This document shows positions 55,419 to 64,000 of a stretch of 64,000 nucleotides of DNA, piece by piece. Each line of letters begins with the position of its first letter. Positions within the stretch are counted from its first letter, which is position 1. The notes below the pieces were generated by a model. The model made no database searches. It saw only the letters and a program-made list of their open reading frames with translations, and was not told the origin of the DNA. The translations under genes and the position numbers were made by a program. This stretch comes from Alistipes sp. (GTDB lineage Bacteria; Bacteroidota; Bacteroidia; Bacteroidales; Rikenellaceae), in assembly GCA_017547175.1 (NCBI GenBank), contig JAFYQI010000008.1:62001-126000 (forward strand), written 5' to 3'.

Positions 55419-56507
55419 TTACTCGGCCATCACCTCGGCGATCTTCTTGCCGATCTCCTCGCCGCGGATACCGCGAGCTACGATCGTGCCATCGGGGCCA
55501 AAGAGGATGATCTCCGGAATACCATAGATACCGTACAGATCGGTCGGGATCTTCTGTGCATCGAAGATAACGGGCCACGAGATGGGCAGCTCACCGAGCG
55601 CCTTCTCCGTATCGGCACGCTCATCCCATACGGCTACACCTACGATCTCAAACTTATCGCCCTTGTACTGCTTGTAGACATTGGCCAGGTTGGGCATCTC
55701 ACCACGGCAGGGACCGCACCACGAAGCCCAGAAATCAACCAGGACATACTTGCCCTTGCCTACATAGTCCGAGAACTTCACGGGCGTACCATCGGCGTTA
55801 CCCTTCTCGATCGTGAAATCAACGAACATCTTGCCCTCCGAGGTGTTCTTCACAGCCTCGCAGCGAGCCTTCTCTTTCACTACGTTGGGGGCGTTCTTTA
55901 CCACCTCACCGGCGATGGCATAGAGCGAGTCAAACTTCACGGCGTCGTAGTCCGAGAGGTTCAACATAGCCGTTGCACCCAGGATATCCTCCTTGTGGGC
56001 TGCGAAGAGCTCCGAATCAAGAGCCTCAGATGCTTCGTTGTAAACCTTGCGAAGCGCCTTGGTCTGCTCAGCACGAGCCTCGTCCGTAAGTTCCTTGTTC
56101 TGGCGCAGGGCCATGTAACCCTCGCGATAGGTGTTATAGGCCTCATCCGAAGCCTTGTTATAGGCATCGTAAGCCTCGTTCAGGGGCGTACCCGTCAGGT
56201 TGGTCGTCGAACGATCAACCATCTCAACGCCGATTACACCCGGCTCGAGTACTACCGTAGCGCGCATGCGCTTCTTCTCCTGCTGGATCTGTACGCGAGC
56301 CATAGCAGGGGTCTCCACTTCGCCCGTAAAAGCGAAGGTATTATTCTCAACGGCTACCGAGTCCTGAGCCTCGCCATTAATATAAAGGTAAGCCGTTGCA
56401 CCGTTGAAGGTCGAATCAGCAACTGAACCGTTCAACGTGTAGCTTTTGTTGGCACCGCACGATACCATCATTGCGGCAATCGCCAAAAATACAAGATTGC
56501 ATTTCAT
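55419..56507 (-). CDS. TlpA/ResA-like thioredoxin lipoprotein with DUF4369-like N-domain
   Basis: 362 aa from ATG 56507, where the SPII signal MKCNLVFLAIAAMMVSCGAN begins; the 42 codons further upstream lie across the promoter. Residues about 25-110 resemble DUF4369 (YTLNGSVADSTFNGATAYLYI). A helical middle is followed by a redoxin domain (about 240-362) with the active site FWASWCGPCRGEM (CxxC) and cis-Pro in YGIPEIILF. It is a membrane-anchored periplasmic thiol-disulfide reductase. The leader, from the promoter at 56594-56624, contains a nine-C tract next to the start codon. Confidence 0.9.
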   Translation of the reverse strand: MKCNLVFLAIAAMMVSCGANKSYTLNGSVADSTFNGATAYLYINGEAQDSVAVENNTFAFTGEVETPAMARVQIQQEKKRMRATVVLEPGVIGVEMVDRSTTNLTGTPLNEAYDAYNKASDEAYNTYREGYMALRQNKELTDEARAEQTKALRKVYNEASEALDSELFAAHKEDILGATAMLNLSDYDAVKFDSLYAIAGEVVKNAPNVVKEKARCEAVKNTSEGKMFVDFTIEKGNADGTPVKFSDYVGKGKYVLVDFWASWCGPCRGEMPNLANVYKQYKGDKFEIVGVAVWDERADTEKALGELPISWPVIFDAQKIPTDLYGIYGIPEIILFGPDGTIVARGIRGEEIGKKIAEVMAE

Positions 56508-56515
56508 AACTGCAA

Positions 56516-56524
56516 GGGGGGGGG
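56516..56524 (-). repeat. Nine-base homopolymer in the TlpA-like gene leader
   Basis: Plus strand nine Gs (nine Cs in the mRNA), eight bases upstream of the ATG, at about the ribosome-binding position. Confidence 0.8.
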
Positions 56525-56593
56525 TAAGATTACAATTTGTAAGTAATTTTAAAAAAATGAGTCGTTTTGTGTCAGATCGTTTGGAACTCAATG

Positions 56594-56624
56594 CAAAAAT
56601 ACCTATTTTGCCGAAGAAAACAAC
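56594..56624 (-). promoter_or_regulatory. Promoter of the TlpA-like gene
   Basis: Minus strand GTTG (56624-56621), 19-base gap, TATTTTTG (56601-56594). Predicted leader about 80 bases. Confidence 0.65.
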
Positions 56625-56813
56625 ACAATTCACTATTTTTTTTAACCCGAGAAACTGATTTTTTTGGCAGAAAATTTACAATGTACCTTAATTAAAAATG
56701 GGACGAATTCATGCCGATAGGGTGGTTCGCTCTCGCCCCTTAGCGAGGGGTAAGCATGTCAGATCGTACTAAAAAACTAAACTGATTGTTTCACACAATT
56801 TCACCAAAAACCT

Positions 56814-59800
56814 ATGAAGAAACTTTACACAGCAGTAATGCTCGTCGCTATGTGTATCTTCTCCTTCACGGCATATGCCCAGCAGAAGGAGGTGACCGGT
56901 AAAGTATCGGACGCAAATGGTGATCCGCTGGCCGGCGTGACGGTTATCGTCAAGGGCACGAATCGCGGTACCACGACAGATGCACACGGTAATTATCAAA
57001 TCAAAGCAGATGCTAAAGACGCGCTGACGTTCAGCTATATCGGTTATGCCGATTACGAGGAGACCGTTGGTGCGAAGAGCCAGATGAACGTAGCCATGAA
57101 CGAGGCTTCGGAGCAGCTCGAGCAGGTAGTGGTAACTGGTTACCAGACCATCTCGAAGGAGCGTGCTACGGGTTCGTTCGACATCATTTCGGCCGCTCAG
57201 ATCGAGAAGCCTACCGGCAACATCGCATCGCGCCTGATCGGTGCCGCTGCAGGTCTCGTTGCTACGCAGGACGCCTATGGTAATCCTACGTTCGAGATCC
57301 GTGGTCGCTCGCAGTTGTCGACCTCGGCTTCGGAGCCGTTGCTCGTAGTTGACGGCTTTGCCATCGAGGGTGGCTTCTCGTCGATCAACCCCAACGACGT
57401 TGAGTCGGTAACGGTGCTGAAGGATGCCGCTGCCGCTTCGATCTGGGGTGCCAAGTCGGCAAACGGTGTAATCGTTGTTACGACCAAGAACGCCAAGAAA
57501 GATGGTGAGGGTACGACCGTTACGGTTGACTACTCGGGCTTCTTGAAGGTGTCGCCGAAGATGGACCTGGATTACTACCTAAACCGTGCTTCGACGAACG
57601 ACGTTATCGACTATGAGGTGAACAACTTTGAGAAGTGCGATGCTCCGCAGTGGTACCCCGATCCCTATGCGGGTGCTGACTACTATGGTGGCGAGTCGAG
57701 CGTTTATAAGCTTCTGAATGCCCGCCGTCTGGGTCAGATCTCGGAGGCTGAGATGAACGCCGGTATCGCCAAGTATCGCAATTTGGACAACACCGATCAG
57801 CTGAAGGAGCTCTTCCTCCAGAACCCGATCGTACACCAGGAGAACGTAGCCGTAAACATCGCTACTGATCGCTCGCGCACCTCGATCTCGGCACTGTACC
57901 AGAACGACCGCAAGCACTACAAGACGCAGAACAGCGAGAAGTACATGGTATCGTTCCGCAACCAGACGAACCTCTTCAAGTGGTTGGATCTGAACCTGAA
58001 CGGTCAGTACAGCCGCACCGCTTCGCAGAACAATATCGACACGAGCGCCTTTGGTTACGCTCCCTATGAGATGATCGTTGACGAGAATGGCAACTACATT
58101 CCCTACGAGCAGGTTAGCTTAATCTATGTTGATAAGTTCGTCCCGAAGGATAAGTTCCCGTACCAGGATTGGTCGTACAACCCGCTCCAGGAGACCAACA
58201 ACCAGAAGAAGCAGTCGTGGTCGACCAACGCTCGTCTGCAGGCCGGTCTTACGTTCAAGATCTGGAAGGGTCTGAACATCGAGTCGCGCATCCAGTATGA
58301 GCTGGCTGAGGGTCGCTCGAAGAACTACTACAACGAGAACACCTACTACGTACGCAGCACCATCAACATGGCTTCGACGTGGGATAAGACCACCAACGCC
58401 GTAACGCAGAACCTGCCTTCGGGTGGTATTCTGACGCAGAGCCGTTCGCAGAACGAGATCCTGACGATCCGTAACCAGGTGAACTTCAACCACACCTTCG
58501 CTGACAAGCACGCTGTTGCTGTTATCGCCGGTGTTGAGACCATCGACAACGTATACCAGTCGTTCGGCAACCCGACGACCTACGGTTACAACGATGAGAC
58601 CCTGAGCGTAGGTACGTTCCCCAACATCACGGGTAGCTCGTACAAGAACTGGCAGAACTCGAGCGCCAGCTACTCGTACGTAAACTCGTTCTCGTACACG
58701 ACCGACCGCTACTTCTCGGCCTTCGGTAACGCTTCGTACACCTTCGATGAGAAGTATACCGTTTCGGGTTCGGTTCGTACGGATGCTTCGAACCTGATCT
58801 CGGATGATCCGAAGTACCGTTACGCTCCTTTCTGGTCGGTTGGTGCCAGCTGGCAGCTTGGTAAGGAGCAGTTCATGCAGGATGTTGACTGGGTTGACGC
58901 CCTCGGCGTTCGCGTAACCTACGGTTACAACGGTAACGTCGATAAGTCGACCTCGTTCCGCCCGCTGATCAATATGGGTACCTCGACGAACGTGGCTACG
59001 GGTAGCTATACCGCTACCGTATCGAGCTACGCTAACCCGACGCTGCGTTGGGAGAAGACCCGTACGTGGGACGTAGGTGTTGACTTCCGTCTCTTGAATG
59101 GTAAGCTCTTCGGTAAGTTGGATGTTTACAACAAGTACTCGATGGATCTGATCGGTTCGGTAACGCTGCCTTCTGTACAGGGTACCAGCTCGATGAAGAT
59201 GAACACGGCTGAGGTATCGAACAAGGGTTTCGAGCTTGAGGTTGGTTCGGCTCTGAAGATCTCGAAGAACGTATCGTGGACCGGTAACTTGATGCTGGCT
59301 TACAACAAGAACCGCATTGAGGTTCTCAACGTGACTCCTTCGTCGGCTTATGGCCCCGTTTATTCGGGTGGTTCGTCGGCTTGGACGCAGGGTTATGATA
59401 TGAACACGATCTGGGCTTACAAGTATGGTGGTCTGGAGAACGGTGGTACGTCGACTAATCCGGAGATGAAGCCGACCCTCGAGGGTAAGGACGGCTCGAA
59501 GCAGTTCTTCAACTCGTGGCCCAGCGGTACGGCTGACAACATTTCGTACGACATGGGTACGTCGGTAGCTCCTTGGACGATGGCCTTCTCGACCGCATTC
59601 CAGGTTTACGATTTCGATATCTCGATGATCGTAACGGGTAAGTTCGGCCACACCTTCATGCGCACGGGCTTCAACTATCCCGGTATCTCGGGTAACTCGA
59701 TTCCCAACCGCTACTATCAGGAGATCCTGAACTGCGATCCGAACCAGATGGTTCCCATGCCGCAGACCGAGGTTGAGTTGCGTTACTACTTCTGGGATCG

Positions 59801-60047
59801 TTTCCACCCCTACATGTCGTACCTGGCTGAGAATGCAGGTCACATCCGTCTGCAGGAGTTGAGCGTAGCTTACAACCTGCCTAAGAAGGCCGCTAAGTGG
59901 CTGGGCGTTCGTAACCTGAAGGTATATGCTCAGGCAAACAACCCCTTCTCGATCTACTTCAACGGTTACAAGGAGGATCCCGAGTTTGCATACGGCAGCA
60001 TGCGTCTGCAGGCTTCGTACACCTTCGGTATCAAGTGTTCATTCTAA
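56814..60047 (+). CDS. SusC/RagA-like TonB-linked outer-membrane receptor
   Basis: 1077 aa. Signal peptide MKKLYTAVMLVAMCIFSFTAYA, a CarboxypepD_reg-like domain (VTGKVSDANGDPLAGVTVIVKGTNRG), TonB box/plug with QVVVTGYQTISKERATGSFDII and IWGAKSANGVIVVTTK, and a barrel ending YTFGIKCSF. The VVTGYQ form with ERATGSF differs from the more common VVVGYG...DLTGSV found in the first SusC here, so this belongs to a different subgroup. First gene of a SusC-SusD-lipoprotein operon, with a spacing of three bases to the SusD gene. Confidence 0.95.
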   Translation: MKKLYTAVMLVAMCIFSFTAYAQQKEVTGKVSDANGDPLAGVTVIVKGTNRGTTTDAHGNYQIKADAKDALTFSYIGYADYEETVGAKSQMNVAMNEASEQLEQVVVTGYQTISKERATGSFDIISAAQIEKPTGNIASRLIGAAAGLVATQDAYGNPTFEIRGRSQLSTSASEPLLVVDGFAIEGGFSSINPNDVESVTVLKDAAAASIWGAKSANGVIVVTTKNAKKDGEGTTVTVDYSGFLKVSPKMDLDYYLNRASTNDVIDYEVNNFEKCDAPQWYPDPYAGADYYGGESSVYKLLNARRLGQISEAEMNAGIAKYRNLDNTDQLKELFLQNPIVHQENVAVNIATDRSRTSISALYQNDRKHYKTQNSEKYMVSFRNQTNLFKWLDLNLNGQYSRTASQNNIDTSAFGYAPYEMIVDENGNYIPYEQVSLIYVDKFVPKDKFPYQDWSYNPLQETNNQKKQSWSTNARLQAGLTFKIWKGLNIESRIQYELAEGRSKNYYNENTYYVRSTINMASTWDKTTNAVTQNLPSGGILTQSRSQNEILTIRNQVNFNHTFADKHAVAVIAGVETIDNVYQSFGNPTTYGYNDETLSVGTFPNITGSSYKNWQNSSASYSYVNSFSYTTDRYFSAFGNASYTFDEKYTVSGSVRTDASNLISDDPKYRYAPFWSVGASWQLGKEQFMQDVDWVDALGVRVTYGYNGNVDKSTSFRPLINMGTSTNVATGSYTATVSSYANPTLRWEKTRTWDVGVDFRLLNGKLFGKLDVYNKYSMDLIGSVTLPSVQGTSSMKMNTAEVSNKGFELEVGSALKISKNVSWTGNLMLAYNKNRIEVLNVTPSSAYGPVYSGGSSAWTQGYDMNTIWAYKYGGLENGGTSTNPEMKPTLEGKDGSKQFFNSWPSGTADNISYDMGTSVAPWTMAFSTAFQVYDFDISMIVTGKFGHTFMRTGFNYPGISGNSIPNRYYQEILNCDPNQMVPMPQTEVELRYYFWDRFHPYMSYLAENAGHIRLQELSVAYNLPKKAAKWLGVRNLKVYAQANNPFSIYFNGYKEDPEFAYGSMRLQASYTFGIKCSF

Positions 60048-60050
60048 TAA

Positions 60051-61628
60051 ATGAGAGTTATGAAACTGAAAAATATTGCAATCTATGCCCTTATGATCGC
60101 AGCCGCAACGAATCTGGTTGCCTGCGACGAGTGGCTGTCGGCAGAGCCCTCGAAGTCGACGAAGAAGACCCTTCAGACGACCGAGCAGCTCGATGCGCTG
60201 CTGGGTAACTACAGCCTTTTCTATAAAGAGCAGTGCACGCCCGCTTATGGTACGGACGACTGGGGCATTACCCCCGAGTTTTACACGGCCAAAAGTGGTG
60301 GTGTTTACAACGCAACCTCGCAACTTCCTTATCTGCTGTGGGCCGATGAGGTAGACGATGCCCGTTACTCGGTATGGCAGAATGAGTACACGAAGATCTA
60401 CTACGCCAACATGGCTATCGAGCAGGCTATGGGTCTGACCGGTTCGGATGAGGACAAGGCCAACCTGAAGGCCGAGGGTCACTTCCTGCGCGCTTACTCG
60501 ATGTTCCAGCTTGCTGTTGCTCACACGCTCTATTACACCGGTGATAACGGTGATGAGCTGGGTCTGTCGCTGCAGACGCTGACCTTCGAGGATTCGGCTG
60601 CTCGTGCCAACCTGGCCGACACCTGGGCTGCTATTGACGCTGATCTGCAGGAGGCGCTGAAGATCACGGTTTCGTTCAAGGATGCCAATGGTACGAGCCG
60701 TACGTGGCGTGCTACGACCGCTTCGGTGAACGCTTTTGCGGCTCGCTACTACCTCTATCGTGGTGATCTCGCTTCGGCTAAGTCGTACGCTGAGGCTGCA
60801 CTGCGCGAGTACAATACGCTGGGTGACTACAACGTAACGTTGAGCTATTCGTCTACGACGTTGGTCAAAGACATCAACACTTCGACCAACCTCGAGAAGG
60901 TGACGGTGTACTACCCGAGTACGTATAACACGCGTCTGACGGGTGCTGCTAACTTTGGCGCATGGTTCAAGACGGAGGGTATCTACCTGTCGCGCGACTG
61001 CTACCACGCAAGCTGGTGGTTTGTTCCCAGCCAGGATCTGGTTGATACCTATGCTATCGACGTTCCGGGTGCTGACAAGCAGAATGACCTCCGTTTCCGC
61101 TACTTCTTCGTAGAGGACTTCTCGCTCCGCACCTGCTCGTTAGATCCCGCCTTCCGCTGGTATGGTGTGATGATGCATGAGATGGAGTCGATCGATGCTG
61201 GTCCGTCGGTTGCTGAGATGATGCTGATCCAGGCTGAGTACGAGGCTCGCTTGGGTGACAAGGATAAGGCTATGAACATCCTGAACACGCTGCGTAAGGC
61301 TCGTATGGATGCTGCTGCAGGTTCGGCTAACCTGACCGCTTCGTCGAAGGATGACGCTATTAAGAAGGTACTCCAGGAGCGCCGTCGCGAGATGTTCCTC
61401 ACGATGCGTTGGTATGACCTGAAGCGTCTGAACGCCAACGACTACGCTGCTGACGACGTAACCGTTACGCACACCTACTACAACTACAACGCTGCTTCGG
61501 GTTCGGTTCTCGCCGACCAGGGTGTGAAGACCTTCACGCTCGAGCCCAACTCGCGCCACTACGCTATTCCGATCCCCAAGACCGAGATCGCTAACGGTAA
61601 GGGTGCTATCGAGCAGAACGTATACTAA
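60051..61628 (+). CDS. SusD/RagB-like outer-membrane lipoprotein
   Basis: 525 aa, with SPII signal ending LVAC/DEWL. Typical SusD elements: ANMAIEQAMGLTG, AEGHFLRAYSMFQLAVAHTLYY, EMMLIQAEYEARLGDKDKAMNILNTLRKARM and LQERRREMFLTMRWYDLKRLN. It binds substrate at the surface with the SusC just upstream. ATG 60051 is three bases after the susC stop; Met4 at 60060 (MKLKNIAIYALMI) is an equally good start. Confidence 0.93.
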   Translation: MRVMKLKNIAIYALMIAAATNLVACDEWLSAEPSKSTKKTLQTTEQLDALLGNYSLFYKEQCTPAYGTDDWGITPEFYTAKSGGVYNATSQLPYLLWADEVDDARYSVWQNEYTKIYYANMAIEQAMGLTGSDEDKANLKAEGHFLRAYSMFQLAVAHTLYYTGDNGDELGLSLQTLTFEDSAARANLADTWAAIDADLQEALKITVSFKDANGTSRTWRATTASVNAFAARYYLYRGDLASAKSYAEAALREYNTLGDYNVTLSYSSTTLVKDINTSTNLEKVTVYYPSTYNTRLTGAANFGAWFKTEGIYLSRDCYHASWWFVPSQDLVDTYAIDVPGADKQNDLRFRYFFVEDFSLRTCSLDPAFRWYGVMMHEMESIDAGPSVAEMMLIQAEYEARLGDKDKAMNILNTLRKARMDAAAGSANLTASSKDDAIKKVLQERRREMFLTMRWYDLKRLNANDYAADDVTVTHTYYNYNAASGSVLADQGVKTFTLEPNSRHYAIPIPKTEIANGKGAIEQNVY

Positions 61629-61656
61629 TCGTTGTACATACTAAGAAAGCGCAACC

Positions 61657-63594
61657 ATGAAAAAGTTGTTGATTGCGCTGTCCTGTTTCATGCTGGCCGG
61701 ATGCTCGTCATCCGGCCTGCTGAATACAGACGGCAAGGCTACGCTGAAGGTGCTCTACGTAGGTGGCACGGCTGAGTTCGAAACTTTCGGCTCGCACCGC
61801 TCGAAAGAGGGCATGGAGGCTTCGGCGATTGAGCGCACGGCCGCCTGGGAGGCGATGCTCAAAGAACGATTCGATTCGGTGGCTACCGTCATGGGCAAGG
61901 ATTACAAGCCCGAGATGTCGGAAGGCTACGACGTGACGATTGTTGACGGTGTGATGCCGGCGATGCGTCCTCGTGAGCTGGTCCGCGATGCCGAGGGTAA
62001 GGTGGTGAAGGTAATTCCGGCACAGCGCCTGCCCGAGGATTTCGACTGCGCGATGATTACCATCGGCCAGCAGGGCGATAATACGGGTCGCGGTATCGGT
62101 ACGAAGCACGACTGGTATTGCCTCTGCCTCGACGCTGAGGCACACGGCATGAAGCTCGATCACCCGATCTTCAAGGGTCCCTTCAAGACCGAGATTACCC
62201 TCGAGAAGAAGCCGACGCCCGAAGATGCCAAGCATTACGTCTACTTCACGCCCGACATGCCCGATTCGGTGATGATGTGGCGCGTGCAGACCAAAGGCTA
62301 CAAGACCCACGAAGGTTTCAACGTTGGTATGGTGGCACGTCCGTGGGGTTACCTGGATGGTCCCGATACGGAGTTCATCTCGAGCGGTGTCTGCGCCAAG
62401 ACGATCGACGCCGTTGCGATTGGCCGTCACGCCAACTACCTGCATTGGGGTTTTGCCGCTTCGCCGGCCAACATGACCGAGGAGGCCAAAGTTGTCTTTG
62501 CAAATGCCGTATGCTACATGGCTCAGTTCAAGGGCCAGCAGCCGCTTGTTCGCAAGTATAACGACCGCATTGCTACGCGCGAGTATGTCAAGGAGCTCAT
62601 CTACATGGCGTCGATGGAGCCCTATGAGACCCGTGTCGGTTGGACTGTGGAGTCGAATAACGAGGGTTTTGCCAAGCAGGCTGAGGCTCGTGCCAAGCAG
62701 GCCCGTGGCGAGAAGCTGACGGCCGAGGAGCGTCTCTACCTGGACTTCAAGCCCAGCACGCCGATGACGTTGACCGACTACCTGAAGCGTTACCACAAGA
62801 ATGCATACGTAGCTCTGGGAGAGGATCTCGAGGCTTACGCTCCCTATTACAAGGAGAATACGCCCTACTTCTACGGTGGTCAGGGTTCGTATGTGATGGT
62901 GATTGACGAGGACGCCAAGGCTTGGGGTATCCCCACGGGCGATATCCGCCTGCTGGAGAAGGCCATCAAGTGCCTGGAGAAGGGCGAGGAGGTTGAGCGC
63001 GCACAGCGCATCCTGGATCGCTACACGCTCTGCACCTTCGAGACACCCGCCGAGTGGAGCAACTGGTTCAAGCAGTATCGCAAGAAGATCTTCTTCACGG
63101 AGTCGGGTGGCTGGTTCTACATGGTGAACGGCCCGCAGACGTTGCCCGGCAACGACTATAAGGCCCGAGAGAAGAAGGCAGCTGCTGCCGAGCGCGCTGC
63201 CGAGATGGCTGCCCAGCCCGGTGAAACGAGCCAGGAGGAGCCCGTTATGGTGGCTGCTCGCGTAGTAAAGAAGGAGGGCCAGGTGTCGCTGCAGGTGAAT
63301 ATGAAGATTCACCCCGGCTTCCACGTTTATCGTGCTGTAGCCGCTTCGGATGCCTATATTCCCGTGAAGATCACGACAACGGCTCCCGAGGGTGCTACGG
63401 TGGGTGAGGTTATTGCCCCCGAGGCAAAACCGTTCGGTACGGCCGGCACGACGATCTACGAGGATGCTGTTACCTTCGTGGTACCCATTACGGGCGCAAC
63501 GTCGGGTGAGGTGAATTGCAAAGTGGAGTGGCAGTGCTGCGACTCGCATGTCTGCATGCCTCCCCAGGAGAGCGTGATTTCGCTGACTATTTAG
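61657..63594 (+). CDS. Lipoprotein with DsbD-alpha-like C-terminal domain
   Basis: 645 aa. SPII signal MKKLLIALSCFMLAGCSSS. The first 270 residues (LKVLYVGGTAEFETFGSH, TIVDGVMPAMRP, HYVYFTPDMPDSVMMWRVQTKGYKTHEGF) form a domain I cannot name, with a loose ThuA/glutamine-amidotransferase-like flavour. A charged, alanine-rich linker (about 515-545) leads to residues about 548-645, which look like the N-terminal DsbD domain (LQVNMKIHPGFHVYR, TIYEDAVTFVVPI, EWQCCDSHVCMPPQ with the cysteine pair). It follows the SusD gene by 28 bases and should be in the same operon. A TlpA-like redoxin is encoded divergently upstream of the operon. Confidence 0.75.
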   Translation: MKKLLIALSCFMLAGCSSSGLLNTDGKATLKVLYVGGTAEFETFGSHRSKEGMEASAIERTAAWEAMLKERFDSVATVMGKDYKPEMSEGYDVTIVDGVMPAMRPRELVRDAEGKVVKVIPAQRLPEDFDCAMITIGQQGDNTGRGIGTKHDWYCLCLDAEAHGMKLDHPIFKGPFKTEITLEKKPTPEDAKHYVYFTPDMPDSVMMWRVQTKGYKTHEGFNVGMVARPWGYLDGPDTEFISSGVCAKTIDAVAIGRHANYLHWGFAASPANMTEEAKVVFANAVCYMAQFKGQQPLVRKYNDRIATREYVKELIYMASMEPYETRVGWTVESNNEGFAKQAEARAKQARGEKLTAEERLYLDFKPSTPMTLTDYLKRYHKNAYVALGEDLEAYAPYYKENTPYFYGGQGSYVMVIDEDAKAWGIPTGDIRLLEKAIKCLEKGEEVERAQRILDRYTLCTFETPAEWSNWFKQYRKKIFFTESGGWFYMVNGPQTLPGNDYKAREKKAAAAERAAEMAAQPGETSQEEPVMVAARVVKKEGQVSLQVNMKIHPGFHVYRAVAASDAYIPVKITTTAPEGATVGEVIAPEAKPFGTAGTTIYEDAVTFVVPITGATSGEVNCKVEWQCCDSHVCMPPQESVISLTI

Positions 63595-63615
63595 TCACAA
63601 TCCATCTATAATGAA

Positions 63616-63654
63616 GGTGGTTACCTGCATCGGCGGGTAACCACTTTTTTTTTT
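63616..63654 (+). terminator. Terminator of the second SusC/SusD operon
   Basis: GTGGTTACC (63617-63625) pairs with GGTAACCAC (63636-63644), followed by ten Ts. Confidence 0.9.
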
Positions 63655-63764
63655 GTAGAAAAAGGTTGATTCATAGCGTGATTTTTCTCTAATTATTCCC
63701 CAATTACCTATCATTTATTGTTCCCGTTTTTAGTTTCCCATATTCACTTTTCCGTTTGAAATAG

Positions 63765-63772
63765 TATCTTTG
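63765..63772 (+). promoter_or_regulatory. -7 box of the DUF3575 gene
   Basis: TATCTTTG 22 bases before the ATG at 63795; the -33 element is not clear. Confidence 0.55.
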
Positions 63773-63794
63773 TAGTATAAAAACGACTAAATTT

Positions 63795-64000
63795 ATGAAG
63801 AAAACGATATTTGCACTCCTATTTGCCGTAGCTATAATGGTTGTACCGAAGGTGGCGCAAGCGCAGATATATGCCAAACTGAATGCGCTCTATGCTATGG
63901 TGGGAGTTGTTAATCCTCAGCTCGAGTTTGTGGTGGGACCGCACTCGTCAATCTCTATCGACCCGATATTCTCACCCCACAAGACGATCAAGTTGGGTGA
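63795..64000 (+). CDS. DUF3575-like outer-membrane protein, N-terminal part
   Basis: Runs off the window end; 68 residues are visible. Signal peptide MKKTIFALLFAVAIMVVPKVAQA is followed by QIYAKLNALYAMVGVVNPQL and EFVVGPHSSISIDPIFSP, which match the start of DUF3575 beta-barrel proteins commonly paired with fimbrillin or other envelope genes in Bacteroidales. The downstream context is not visible. Confidence 0.7.
   Translation, partial: MKKTIFALLFAVAIMVVPKVAQAQIYAKLNALYAMVGVVNPQLEFVVGPHSSISIDPIFSPHKTIKLG

Noticed and set aside
56728..56760. Riboswitch or operator before the second susC
   Set aside because: A CCCC...GGGG hairpin is present but short and isolated; nothing else supports a regulatory RNA.

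Overview
The window reads as the chromosome of a gut-type Bacteroidales bacterium. This is inferred from the Bacteroidetes sigma-factor promoter pattern (TTTG, a gap of about 19-20 bases, then TAnnTTTG) seen upstream of many genes, two SusC/SusD pairs, many lipoproteins with SPII signals, a DUF4988-type lipoprotein, OmpA and a type B L31. The fairly GC-rich coding sequence would fit Alistipes/Rikenellaceae, but I cannot prove the genus. I see no IS element, transposase, phage gene or CRISPR array.

Layout. 1-3.8 kb: 3' end of queA, tRNA-Pro, a Uup-type ABC-F ATPase and a Gate-domain membrane protein. 3.9-9 kb (minus): a large DUF4988-like lipoprotein with five internal repeats and a DPP IV-family peptidase. 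9-14.3 kb: fabG with two stacked promoters, tRNA-Ser(TGA), and a two-gene envelope unit (792-aa lipoprotein plus DUF5723 protein). 14.5-21.4 kb: OmpA porin, then an HU/aminotransferase/GH3 run, tRNA-Arg and serine dehydratase. 21.4-35.1 kb (minus): the information-processing cluster tRNA-Thr, Tyr, Gly, tuf, tRNA-Trp, secE, nusG, rplK, rplA, rplJ, rplL, rpoB, rpoC. 35.3-40.8 kb (minus): a SusC/SusD nutrient-uptake pair. 41.3-43.5 kb: a candidate small RNA, enolase and L31. 43.7-46.7 kb (minus): a 40-aa peptide gene, a fimbrillin-like lipoprotein and a C10 cysteine protease. 46.9-52.6 kb: a coiled-coil lipoprotein, hexuronate genes uxuB-uxuA, an InaA-type kinase and a GH20 hexosaminidase. 52.7-54.8 kb: a Phe/Tyr-rich leader peptide and attenuator before pheA and a DAHP synthase-chorismate mutase fusion. 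54.9-64 kb: tRNA-Ser(GGA), a TlpA-like thioredoxin lipoprotein (minus), a second SusC/SusD pair with a DsbD-alpha-tailed lipoprotein, and the start of a DUF3575 protein.

The most unusual structures are non-coding. (1) Three single tRNA genes (Pro-GGG, Ser-TGA, Ser-GGA) are each followed within 0-7 bases by a 128-133-bp element of the same architecture: a 17-21-bp outer stem closing over a loop of about 90 bases, a terminator hairpin inside each end (one per strand), and an inner stem of 13-16 bp around a loop containing GCACGA. The pairing is kept although the outer-stem sequence of the Pro copy is unrelated to that of the Ser copies. Partial copies of the tRNA 3' end lie further downstream. 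I do not recognise this family. (2) The 650-base rplL-rpoB interval carries an attenuator-like hairpin and three copies of a 29-nt bulged hairpin with a compensatory base-pair change, which looks like a repeated RNA-binding site in the rpoBC leader. (3) The pheA operon has a classical leader-peptide attenuator with a plausible antiterminator.
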